Positions 1 to 5,749 of a stretch of 13,148 nucleotides of DNA are shown one piece after another; the stretch's first letter is position 1; the number at the start of each line of letters is the position of its first letter. The notes under the pieces were generated by a model, which had not been told where the DNA came from, did not search any database, and saw only the letters and a program-made list of their open reading frames with translations. The translations under genes were made by a program, and so were the position numbers. The stretch comes from an uncultured Candidatus Saccharibacteria bacterium (GTDB lineage: Bacteria; Patescibacteriota; Saccharimonadia; Saccharimonadales; Saccharimonadaceae), in assembly GCA_938046115.1 (NCBI GenBank), contig CALIXX010000029.1, positions 1 through 13,148 on the forward strand, given 5' to 3'.

Positions 1-27
1 CTGGGGTGGGTTCGGGTAGGAGCTTGC

Positions 28-114
28 TGGTACGGATGAGAGGACTTGAACCTCCACGCCCCGCAGGGCACTAGCACCTGAAGCTAGCGCGTCTACCAAT
101 TCCGCCACATCCGC
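28..114 (-). tRNA. tRNA-Leu (anticodon CAG)
   Basis: Read on the minus strand this folds as a class II tRNA of 87 nt including an encoded 3' CCA (28-30). The acceptor stem is 108-114 with 32-38. The anticodon stem is CTAGC/GCTAG around the loop TTCAGGT, giving anticodon CAG, which reads CUG leucine codons. A long variable arm (CCC/GGG stem) and a T-arm with loop TTCAAGT follow, and the discriminator base is A73, as expected for leucine tRNAs. The first acceptor pair is G1-U72 wobble instead of the usual G-C, and the T stem closes with another G-U pair. It is the only gene here on the minus strand and is divergent from the 249-611 gene. Confidence 0.95.
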
Positions 115-144
115 AGATATACGCACCGCAGGCTCTTACCGTGT

Positions 145-173
145 ATTGTATACGAATTTCGGCCTTGCGTAAA
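145..173 (-). promoter_or_regulatory. Promoter of tRNA-Leu
   Basis: On the minus strand there is a -35-like TTTACG (168-173), a 17-nt spacer and a -10 box TACAAT (145-150). Transcription would start near 138, about 24 nt before the mature tRNA 5' end. The same TACAAT box recurs in front of four other genes here. It lies back to back with the promoter of the plus-strand gene at 249. Confidence 0.6.
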
Positions 174-181
174 GAGTTTTG

Positions 182-190
182 TGATACAAT
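182..190 (+). promoter_or_regulatory. Extended -10 promoter of the 249-611 gene
   Basis: TGATACAAT at 182-190 is an extended -10 element, identical in its nine bases to the one before tig. No good -35 lies 16-18 nt upstream (TTGCGT at 165-170 is only 14 nt away). The predicted start near 197 leaves a leader of about 50 nt containing a Shine-Dalgarno site, unlike the leaderless genes further along. Confidence 0.5.
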
Positions 191-236
191 CAGGTAAATA
201 AACTGTGGCGGGTCTACCGCTATTTTACATTTATAC

Positions 237-242
237 AAGGAG
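237..242 (+). promoter_or_regulatory. Ribosome binding site AAGGAG of the 249-611 gene
   Basis: AAGGAG sits 6 nt before ATG 249. An earlier ATG at 244 lies only 1 nt from the site and meets TGA two codons later, so the site decides for the ATG at 249. Confidence 0.7.
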
Positions 243-248
243 TATGAC

Positions 249-611
249 ATGACCTCTATCCATCCATCGTCCCAAAACTTCGACAAACTAGAGTGGATAC
301 AACAAGAGATCGAAGAAATCCGAGAGGAGTGCGGCACCGCCAACTCGGGTAAAGCTGGAGATGAGCAGTATGCTGAGGTGTGCCGACGGATGGTTGGTGC
401 GCTAGGTTTAATTGCTACACGATCGGGCGAAGATCTTACGCCAGATACTGCAGAACGCTTACTGTACGGCCTGGCTATATCATCACGCACCGGACAGCCA
501 ACACAGGGTGAGCTTACCGAAGAGGGCATCCGCATCATTCGCGAGATCAGCGGGATGGCGCAGCAGTCTGCTAAAGAAAATAATGCTGACACTATGGGAA
601 TAGTAGCATAA
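249..611 (+). CDS. Small hypothetical protein, 120 aa
   Basis: I do not recognise this protein. It is acidic and soluble-looking, with no signal peptide, membrane segment or cysteine pair; its only cysteines are near residues 28 and 45. Residues 12-27 (rich in E, I and Q) look like an amphipathic helix, followed by a second helical stretch around 39-60 and two more around 65-75 and 88-105, so an all-helical fold is likely. Support for its being real: a Shine-Dalgarno site at ideal spacing, an extended -10 promoter, and an otherwise tight gene layout. It ends in TAA 17 nt before the methyltransferase gene, so the two may be co-transcribed. A role in RNA or ribosome metabolism could be guessed only from the neighbours and is not shown by the sequence. 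Confidence 0.75.
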   Translation: MTSIHPSSQNFDKLEWIQQEIEEIREECGTANSGKAGDEQYAEVCRRMVGALGLIATRSGEDLTPDTAERLLYGLAISSRTGQPTQGELTEEGIRIIREISGMAQQSAKENNADTMGIVA

Positions 612-628
612 TATCACCAATAAGCACC

Positions 629-1192
629 ATGAAGCACACCCAACAGCCTACCTCTGCGGCAACTGACCACCGCAATGTAGTAGACCACTACAAAGGGTTG
701 CCACACCAAGCCATCGTTGCTGATCTTGATAAACATGGCTCAGTACTTCATATTGCGATTGATAATGTGGTGCGCGACTTCAACATGGGGACGATCGTCC
801 GCAGTGCCAATGCCTTTGGGGTGCGGCATGTCCATATCATTGGTCGGCGGCAGTGGAATAAGCGTGGTGCGATGATGACGGACACGTATCTGCATGTGCA
901 TTATCACCAAACGGTTGAAGATTTCTTGCAGGCTATTACTGACCGGCCACTCATTGCGGTCGATAACGTTGCTGGTTCAGAGCCACTTCACTCGGTCGCG
1001 CTGCCGCGTAGTGCCGTGCTTTTGTTTGGGGCAGAGGGGCCTGGTATTCGTCCCGAGCTGCTTGAGCAAGCCACGTCCATTGCCGCTATCGAGCAGTTTG
1101 GCAGTACGCGTAGCCTCAATGTCGGCGTAGCAGCGGGTATTGCGATGTATGCCTGGGTACAGCAGCATCGGCTGCACCCAGATCAGGAGTAG
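629..1192 (+). CDS. SpoU/TrmH-family RNA 2'-O-ribose methyltransferase, 187 aa
   Basis: The protein is a SPOUT-class methyltransferase that should transfer a methyl group from S-adenosylmethionine to a ribose 2'-OH in tRNA or rRNA. All three SpoU motifs are present in order: motif 1 FNMGTIVRSANAFG (51-64, with N52 and catalytic-type R58), motif 2 LLFGAEGPGI (131-140, with E136), and motif 3 GSTRSLNVGVAAG (158-170, with S162 and N164), which forms the trefoil knot. At 187 residues it is a minimal enzyme: a short N-terminal tail of about 38 residues precedes the catalytic fold, with no L30e-like or C-terminal RNA-binding domain. The substrate cannot be told from sequence. There is no Shine-Dalgarno before ATG 629; a weak CTGACA / TAATAT pair (586-591 and 609-614, 17-nt spacer) could give a very short leader, or it may be read from the upstream gene 17 nt away. 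The TAG stop lies inside a terminator stem. Confidence 0.9.
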   Translation: MKHTQQPTSAATDHRNVVDHYKGLPHQAIVADLDKHGSVLHIAIDNVVRDFNMGTIVRSANAFGVRHVHIIGRRQWNKRGAMMTDTYLHVHYHQTVEDFLQAITDRPLIAVDNVAGSEPLHSVALPRSAVLLFGAEGPGIRPELLEQATSIAAIEQFGSTRSLNVGVAAGIAMYAWVQQHRLHPDQE

Positions 1193-1208
1193 AGATTCTA
1201 CTCTTTTT
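1185..1208 (+). terminator. Intrinsic terminator overlapping the methyltransferase stop codon
   Basis: GAGTAGA (1187-1193), loop GAT and TCTACTC (1197-1203) form a perfect 7-bp stem, extendable by two weak pairs, followed directly by TTTTT (1204-1208). The TAG stop at 1190-1192 lies in the 5' arm. The stem is short and only moderately GC-rich, so efficiency may be modest and sensitive to a terminating ribosome. Confidence 0.65.
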
Positions 1209-1289
1209 ACTCCTTTTCAAACATAAGGCAGCGAAGGGGTATGTAGCACTGCGTGATGGTGCTATAGAGTAGTGAATCCATCCAAGGGC

Positions 1290-1318
1290 TTGTTTTTCCA
1301 TGCCGTTTATGCAAAAAT
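1290..1318 (+). promoter_or_regulatory. Possible hisS promoter
   Basis: TTGTTT (1290-1295), a 17-nt spacer and AAAAAT (1313-1318) preceded by TATGC resemble a weak -35 and an extended -10. The -10 ends 10 nt before ATG 1329, which would give a leader of only a few bases, like the leaderless genes downstream. The hexamers match consensus poorly. TGCTATAGA at 1260-1268 is an alternative. Confidence 0.3.
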
Positions 1319-1328
1319 AGCAGTAACT

Positions 1329-2672
1329 ATGACAAAACTTTCATCGGAATCATATCGGGGGGCGCGGGATTGGTATCCGGAAGATCTTCGCGTGCGCAAA
1401 TACATCTTTCAGACCTGGCGTCACGTTGCCAAGAGCTACGGCTACGAAGAATACGATGCACCACTGCTTGAGCCGGTTGAAGTGTATGCTGCCAAGAGTG
1501 GTGACGAGTTAGTAAATGACCAGACATATCAGTTTATTGATCGTGGCGATCGACAGGTAGCGATCCGTCCTGAGATGACACCGAGTGTTAGCCGGATGAT
1601 TGCCAAGCACCGCCAAGAGATCGCCTATCCAGCGCGTTGGTTTAGTATTGCCCAGTTTATGCGCTATGAGCGACCACAACGGGGGCGAGAGCGTGAATTT
1701 TGGCAGATGAATGTCGATATATTTGGCGTTGATAACATGCAGGCCGAGGCCGAGATTATCGCACTTGGTAGCCGTGTTATGAAGACCTTTGGTGCGACGG
1801 ACGACATGTACACTATTCGCATCAACAATCGCCAGTTGATCAACCTTATGATGGCGCAGTTTCTTGAGCTCGATGCTGTGCAGGCTCAGCTGATGATTCG
1901 GTTGTTTGACCGCAAGAATAAGATTCCACCACAGGCCTTTCGCGACCAGGCTATTGAGATCTTTGGTGAGGCAGCAGCACCGGTCGGCTTACAACGGATT
2001 GCTCAGCTCTTGACGGCACGTACCATGGCCGACCTGCCGGAATCGATTCGCGACAGCGAGGCGGTGCGCGATGTGCAGCGGCTCTTTACACTACTTGAGC
2101 GTAGTGGCGTAACAAATGCTATCTTCGATATCACGCTCATGCGTGGGTTAGACTATTACACGGGTACGGTGTTTGAGTTCTTCGATACCCATCCAGATAA
2201 TAACCGTTCACTCTTTGGTGGTGGGCGCTATGATGGCTTAGTAGGGATGTTTGGCGCTGAGCCTATCAGTGCGGTCGGCTTTGCACCGGGCCTATCGATG
2301 ATGCAGCTCTTCCTCGAGGCGCATCAGCTGCTACCAGAATTTAGCTCCACAACCGATATTTATATGATCGTCCTTGGCGGGGCAATGCGCGGTGCGCTCG
2401 AGCTAGCGGACGACCTGCGTGATGAGAACGTCAATGTGGAAGTCGATTTCACTGGCCGCAAACTAGACAAGCAACTCAAGGCAGCGATCAAGAAACAGAT
2501 CCCTTATTTCCTCTTTGTTGGTGAGGATGAGCTGGAGAACGAGATCTACACCCTCAAGAATATTGCGACGAGCGAGGAGCAGAAGCTCAGTCTGGAGCGC
2601 GTCGTCAGTGCCGTTAAGGATTATCGTCGTCAGCCATCGCGCAGTGAAGATGATGACTTTGATTTATCGTAG
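1329..2672 (+). CDS. hisS: Histidyl-tRNA synthetase, 447 aa
   Basis: A class II aminoacyl-tRNA synthetase that charges tRNA-His with histidine in the cytoplasm. The N-terminal RGARDWYPED (10-19) is the usual opening; an in-frame GTG at 1272 would add 19 unconserved residues, so ATG 1329 is chosen. Class II motif 2 is MRYERPQRGREREF (111-124). The histidine-specific motifs RGLDYYTGTVFE (272-283) and GGGRYDGL (297-304) are intact, which argues against the non-catalytic HisZ paralogue. Residues 343-432 form the HGTP anticodon-binding domain, and the protein ends in an acidic tail. Oddly, motif 3 reads GFAPGLSMM (317-325), without the Glu-Arg pair usual in GFAxGxERL. Length is close to the family norm (about 420-430 residues). 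No Shine-Dalgarno precedes the start. The upstream 136-nt gap holds a terminator, so hisS is probably its own unit. Confidence 0.95.
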   Translation: MTKLSSESYRGARDWYPEDLRVRKYIFQTWRHVAKSYGYEEYDAPLLEPVEVYAAKSGDELVNDQTYQFIDRGDRQVAIRPEMTPSVSRMIAKHRQEIAYPARWFSIAQFMRYERPQRGREREFWQMNVDIFGVDNMQAEAEIIALGSRVMKTFGATDDMYTIRINNRQLINLMMAQFLELDAVQAQLMIRLFDRKNKIPPQAFRDQAIEIFGEAAAPVGLQRIAQLLTARTMADLPESIRDSEAVRDVQRLFTLLERSGVTNAIFDITLMRGLDYYTGTVFEFFDTHPDNNRSLFGGGRYDGLVGMFGAEPISAVGFAPGLSMMQLFLEAHQLLPEFSSTTDIYMIVLGGAMRGALELADDLRDENVNVEVDFTGRKLDKQLKAAIKKQIPYFLFVGEDELENEIYTLKNIATSEEQKLSLERVVSAVKDYRRQPSRSEDDDFDLS

Positions 2673-2785
2673 TGTCACCGTGTGTCTCTGTTGCAACTGT
2701 AGTTCATCTCTGTTAGCCTCTCGTTTTGCTCGTCTTGCGGAGCATTATATATACGCGTGCATGCTTGGGTCTGTTGCATGTCTAT

Positions 2786-2814
2786 TTCACACTGCCAGCG
2801 ACATATGATACAAT
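2786..2814 (+). promoter_or_regulatory. Promoter of tig (leaderless arrangement)
   Basis: TTCACA (2786-2791, five of six to consensus), a 17-nt spacer and TACAAT (2809-2814) with extended TGA form a strong sigma-70-type promoter. Only 8 nt separate the -10 box from ATG 2823, so transcription should begin at or within a base or two of the start codon. The rest of the 150-nt gap after hisS holds no gene; GCTC/GAGC around 2729-2745 is a poor hairpin without a T-tract. Confidence 0.75.
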
Positions 2815-2822
2815 AACCAACT

Positions 2823-4112
2823 ATGAAGACGACACTAGACCACCTATCAGACACCAAAGTACGCGCCACGATTACCGTCGGTGCAGATGAACTGGAGGCA
2901 GCTCGCCAGGTTGCTTTGCGCAAGCTCGCCAAGACAACCAAGGTTGATGGCTTCCGCAAGGGTCATGCCCCGCTCGAGTTGGTTGCAAAGAATACCAATC
3001 CGGAACTCCTCGCCGAGGAGACGCTAAACAACGCCCTGAGCAAAGCAGTTGCTGCTGCCTTCCTCGAGAGTGATGTGCAGGTGCTTAAGCGCCCAGAGGT
3101 AGAGATTAAGAAGTTCGTGCCTGGCAGCGAGCTGGAATTTACTGCTGAGGCCGAGGTTATGCCTACGATTACTCTCGGTGACTATAAGAAACTCAAGCTC
3201 AAGCCAGCGAAGATAACCGTTACGCCAGAAGAAGTAACGGAGATCCTTGACCGGATTCGCCACAGCATGGCCGAGCGTACGGACACTGATGAAGCAGCCC
3301 AGGACGGCGACGAGGTGACGATTGACTTCGTGGGCAAGCGCGATGGTACGCCTTTTGCTGGTGGCACCGGGAAGGACTATCCGCTTGTACTTGGCAGCAA
3401 GTCATTCATTCCAGGCTTCGAAGAGGCATTGATTGGCCTCAAGGCTGGTGAAACGAAGGCGGTTGAGCTCACCTTCCCGAAGGACTACCATGCGAGCGAA
3501 CTAGCTGGCCAAGCAGTCGTCTTTGATACGACCGTCAAGAAGGTTAAGAAAGTGACATTGCCTGAGCTGACTGATGAGTTTGCTGCGAAGGTTGGGCCAT
3601 TTACTTCTATTGAAGATCTCAAGAAAGATATCGAGAAGGAAATTACTGCGCAAAAACAGCGTGAAGCAGATGACGAGCTGCGCGACGTAGCCGTCAAGCA
3701 GTTGGCCGATGCCAGCACAGTAGCCATCCCAGAGGTGCTGCGGGCTGACCAGCTTCGCTCGATCGAGCAAGACTTGGTACAGAACCTCGCTCACCGTGGC
3801 CGGACTCTCGAGCAGTACCTTGCCGAGAAGGGGTATAAAGACAAAGATGAGTGGATCGAGAAGGAGGCTAAGCCAGCGGCCGATGAGCGCATTAAGGCGG
3901 GGCTTGTCTTGGCTGAGCTGAGCAAGGCTGAGAAGATCGAAGCCACAGCAGAGGAGCTGCAAGAGCGCATCAGTGCCTTCAAGCAGCAATATGCCAATGA
4001 TGCAACTATGGTGGCGCGCTTTGATGAGCCAGAGGTGCAGCACGAGATCGCCAACCGCCTCTTGACAGAGAAGACGATCGACTGGCTGGTGGCGCAGAAT
4101 ACTAAGAAGTAG
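2823..4112 (+). CDS. tig: Trigger factor, ribosome-associated chaperone and peptidyl-prolyl isomerase, 429 aa
   Basis: Trigger factor docks beside the ribosomal exit tunnel and shelters nascent chains. The N-terminal domain carries the ribosome-docking signature GFRKGHAP (43-50). The FKBP-type isomerase domain spans about 155-245 (DGDEVTIDFVG, PGFEEALIGLKAGE, FPKDYHASELAGQ). The C-terminal helical chaperone arms run from about 248 to 429 and are rich in Glu, Lys and Ala. Length matches the family (about 430). The start ATG 2823 fits the usual N-terminus and there is no Shine-Dalgarno; the promoter position predicts a leaderless mRNA. clpP follows after 75 nt with its own CIRCE-controlled promoter, the familiar tig-clpP chaperone/protease pairing. 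It ends in TAG. Confidence 0.97.
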   Translation: MKTTLDHLSDTKVRATITVGADELEAARQVALRKLAKTTKVDGFRKGHAPLELVAKNTNPELLAEETLNNALSKAVAAAFLESDVQVLKRPEVEIKKFVPGSELEFTAEAEVMPTITLGDYKKLKLKPAKITVTPEEVTEILDRIRHSMAERTDTDEAAQDGDEVTIDFVGKRDGTPFAGGTGKDYPLVLGSKSFIPGFEEALIGLKAGETKAVELTFPKDYHASELAGQAVVFDTTVKKVKKVTLPELTDEFAAKVGPFTSIEDLKKDIEKEITAQKQREADDELRDVAVKQLADASTVAIPEVLRADQLRSIEQDLVQNLAHRGRTLEQYLAEKGYKDKDEWIEKEAKPAADERIKAGLVLAELSKAEKIEATAEELQERISAFKQQYANDATMVARFDEPEVQHEIANRLLTEKTIDWLVAQNTKK

Positions 4113-4136
4113 CAGATAATACAGCTCGCATAACGG

Positions 4137-4169
4137 AAATTAGCACTCTATATTGACGAGTGCTAATTT
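4137..4169 (+). promoter_or_regulatory. CIRCE operator (HrcA binding site)
   Basis: TTAGCACTC (4140-4148), nine spacer bases and GAGTGCTAA (4158-4166) match the classical CIRCE consensus exactly, and the flanks extend the inverted repeat to 12-bp arms (4137-4148 with 4158-4169). CIRCE is the operator of the heat-shock repressor HrcA, known mainly from groESL and dnaK operons. Here the clpP -35 hexamer lies across the spacer, so bound HrcA would block RNA polymerase. It implies that the genome encodes HrcA, which is not in this window. Confidence 0.93.
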
Positions 4170-4181
4170 TCTCGTTACAAT
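4153..4181 (+). promoter_or_regulatory. clpP promoter (leaderless, CIRCE-controlled)
   Basis: TTGACG (4153-4158), a 17-nt spacer and TACAAT (4176-4181) form a near-consensus promoter. Six bases separate the -10 box from ATG 4188, so the transcript is predicted to start on the start codon or just inside the gene at the second ATG (4191). The -35 box is embedded in the CIRCE. Confidence 0.8.
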
Positions 4182-4187
4182 AGTACT

Positions 4188-4808
4188 ATGATGAAACCGA
4201 ATGACTACCTAGTGCCCAACGTCATCGTCCGGACGCGTGATGGCGAGCGTGGCTATGATATATACTCGCGCTTGCTCGAGGATCGCATTATCTTCCTTGG
4301 CGAGGAGGTGACTGAAATGACGGCCAATGTCGTTGTGGCGCAGCTCCTCCATCTTGCCAATGAAAATCCAGACAAAGACATCCAACTCTATATCAATAGC
4401 CCTGGTGGCAGTGTGTATGACGGCCTCGCAATCTACGATACTATGCAATACATCGCGCCAGATGTGCAGACGATTGGTATTGGTCTGCAAGCAAGTATGG
4501 GCGCCTTCTTGCTTAGTAGCGGTGCGAAGGGTAAACGCTTTGTCCTGCCCAATGCCCGCGTGATGATCCACCAGCCGAGCAGCGGTACGCGCGGCAAAGT
4601 GACAGACCAAGAAATTAGCTTGCGCGAGAGTATCGCCCTCAAGGAGCGGCTGGCTGCTATTATGGCGGACAACACTGGCCAGAAACTCGATAAAATCAAG
4701 GCTGATATGGAGCGCGACTACTGGCTAAGTGCCGCAGACGCTGTAGCGTATGGCCTGGCTGATGAAGTGATTGGTGCTCGCATACAAAAAAACACACAGC
4801 GTTCGTAG
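4188..4808 (+). CDS. clpP: ATP-dependent Clp protease proteolytic subunit, 206 aa
   Basis: The serine peptidase that forms the double-ring ClpP chamber and degrades proteins unfolded by ClpX, ClpC or ClpA. The catalytic triad is visible: Ser103 in ASMGAF, His128 in MIHQP and Asp177 in ERDYWLS. The YINSPGGSVYDGLAIYD block (68-84) lines the substrate and oxyanion region. Length is standard for the family (about 195-210), with no long propeptide. Two ATG codons stand in tandem (4188 and 4191); either could be used on a leaderless message. No Shine-Dalgarno precedes it. Expression is predicted to be heat-induced through the upstream CIRCE. The clpX partner is not in the window; trigger factor is just upstream. 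Confidence 0.97.
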   Translation: MMKPNDYLVPNVIVRTRDGERGYDIYSRLLEDRIIFLGEEVTEMTANVVVAQLLHLANENPDKDIQLYINSPGGSVYDGLAIYDTMQYIAPDVQTIGIGLQASMGAFLLSSGAKGKRFVLPNARVMIHQPSSGTRGKVTDQEISLRESIALKERLAAIMADNTGQKLDKIKADMERDYWLSAADAVAYGLADEVIGARIQKNTQRS

Positions 4809-4814
4809 CAACTT

Positions 4815-4825
4815 TATGGTATCAT
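4815..4825 (+). promoter_or_regulatory. Extended -10 promoter of the 4832-5440 gene
   Basis: TATGGTATCAT combines an extended TATG element with the -10 box TATCAT (4820-4825), 6 nt before GTG 4832. No convincing -35 lies 17 nt upstream. The spacing repeats the leaderless pattern of tig and clpP. Read-through from clpP, whose stop is 23 nt upstream, is also possible. Confidence 0.5.
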
Positions 4826-4831
4826 ATAGAT

Positions 4832-5440
4832 GTGATATCACGTAGTACAGATACTAGCTCCGAATCTAAATCAAGCCAAAAACCCTTACATTTCCGGCGT
4901 ATTATGCATTATCGCCCACGTCGGGTAACAGTGATAGTATGGTTAACGGTTATGCTAATGCTTTTGACCGTTGTAGCTGTGAGTATATTCTATAAGAACC
5001 GTCAAAGCGCTGCCTCCCTGATGAAATCGCAGCTCGTCGAAGGTGCTATGCTAGCACGGGCTGCTACGTTCTCGTCGGATGGTGTAATTTCGTGGGATGC
5101 GTACGCTGATGGTGGTGTGTATGGGACGATTACTTCGCAGGATGACCGCAACCGCCTGCTTGCACAGCAACCATTTATCCGCTGTACGGTTGGGAAAGAG
5201 TGTAGTGGATGGATATCAGCTGCGCAAGCACAAACCTATACACAGCCGATACCGGCTGGCGACACAGTGTGGTATAAAAACGATTCACTTCGACATTATG
5301 GCGAAAGCATCCTACGCGACACAAGTGCCAAATGCGCCTTTTGGCAGTCTCCAGTTCAAAGACTGTGTGTTTCTGCCAAGACTGGCCGCTTCTTCTATTA
5401 TGTTAATGGCTTTGGATCAAATAGCTTACACCGGTTATAA
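4832..5440 (+). CDS. Single-pass membrane-anchored hypothetical protein with four extracytoplasmic cysteines, 202 aa
   Basis: I do not recognise the family. A Ser/Lys/Arg-rich cytoplasmic N-terminus (1-31, ending in HYRPRR) precedes one strong hydrophobic helix (about 32-53), followed by a soluble domain of about 150 residues. The positive-inside rule places the C-terminal part outside the membrane. That domain has four cysteines (C118, C124, C168, C179), enough for two disulfides, and a Trp/Tyr-rich composition. The hydrophobic segment could be an uncleaved signal anchor, or the start of a minor pilin or other secreted protein, although no prepilin cleavage motif is evident. The start is a GTG at 4832 placed 6 nt after a -10 box; an internal ATG at residue 25 (4904) is an alternative that keeps the membrane helix. 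There is no Shine-Dalgarno at either start. A 309-nt gap separates it from rpoB. Confidence 0.75.
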   Translation: MISRSTDTSSESKSSQKPLHFRRIMHYRPRRVTVIVWLTVMLMLLTVVAVSIFYKNRQSAASLMKSQLVEGAMLARAATFSSDGVISWDAYADGGVYGTITSQDDRNRLLAQQPFIRCTVGKECSGWISAAQAQTYTQPIPAGDTVWYKNDSLRHYGESILRDTSAKCAFWQSPVQRLCVSAKTGRFFYYVNGFGSNSLHRL

Positions 5441-5543
5441 AGGAGTGTATTATTAACCTGACGCGCCGTAGTATGACAAAGAAATGCGTTACAGTGTGTT
5501 ACGATACTATTCAAGCGGTCTATAAAAATTGAGGCCTTGTCAC

Positions 5544-5573
5544 TTGACGGAGTAAGGCGCGGTCTGCTACAAT
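5544..5573 (+). promoter_or_regulatory. Main promoter of rpoBC
   Basis: TTGACG (5544-5549), an 18-nt spacer and TACAAT (5568-5573) with extended TGC is the best all-round promoter in the window. Transcription should start near 5580, leaving a leader of about 170 nt before rpoB. The part of the gap before it (5441-5543) shows no convincing gene or terminator, only a direct repeat GTTAC (5488-5492 and 5498-5502) with a 10-nt period. Confidence 0.8.
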
Positions 5574-5580
5574 TAAAAAT

Positions 5581-5749
5581 TAATGAAGGTTGTGTAATAT
5601 GGGTTAGGTGCGGACTACGCCGGTGGCGTGGCGTTTTAGTGTGCGAAAACTTATATTGAGTAAAGCTTCGGTGCCACAGCAAATGCACGAGCAGGGTTTT
5701 GGAGTCCTTACACGTGCGGATAGATAACAATAATTCAAGAGGAGTTTAC
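5581..5749 (+). promoter_or_regulatory. Long, foldable 5' leader of rpoB mRNA
   Basis: The leader contains several inverted repeats: a 7-bp hairpin with 3-nt loop (5615-5621 with 5625-5631), GTTTT/AAAAC (5633-5637 with 5646-5650), and TCGGTGC/GCACGA with one bulge (5668-5674 with 5685-5690). GTGTAA (5592-5597) is complementary to TTACAC (5708-5713) and could close them into one multibranched domain. GCACG (5685-5689) can pair instead with CGTGC (5713-5717), giving two exclusive folds. A five-codon upstream frame including its stop (ATG 5583, TAA ending 5597) begins almost at the transcript start. It matches no known leader family that I can recall, and the folding was judged by eye. Confidence 0.4.
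5737..5744 (+). promoter_or_regulatory. Ribosome binding site of rpoB
   Basis: AAGAGGAG ends 5 nt before ATG 5750 and fixes that start. An in-frame ATG at 5699 has no such site and would add 17 unconserved residues. Confidence 0.8.

Noticed and set aside
244..252. Two-codon frame ATG-ACA-TGA overlapping the start of the 249 gene
   Set aside because: Only 1 nt from the Shine-Dalgarno, so unlikely to be translated.
71..592. Minus-strand 173-aa open frame
   Set aside because: Its end is simply the tRNA-Leu sequence translated (GGIGRRASFRC is a well-known tRNA artefact), and it runs antisense through the 249-611 gene.
1272..1328. GTG start for hisS
   Set aside because: It adds 19 residues before the family's normal N-terminus and has no supporting site.
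5433..5458. GGTTA/TAACC inverted repeat after the membrane-protein gene as a terminator
   Set aside because: Five pairs with a long loop and no T-tract.
5473..5532. 19-codon open frame before the rpoB promoter
   Set aside because: No ribosome site at usable distance and no clear promoter; it could occur by chance.
5725..5731. Second rpoB promoter with -10-like TAACAAT
   Set aside because: No acceptable -35, and it would cut the leader close to the ribosome site; the promoter at 5544-5573 is far better.
5699..5749. Upstream in-frame ATG for rpoB at 5699
   Set aside because: It lacks a Shine-Dalgarno and adds residues not seen in beta subunits; ATG 5750 has a strong site 5 nt upstream.
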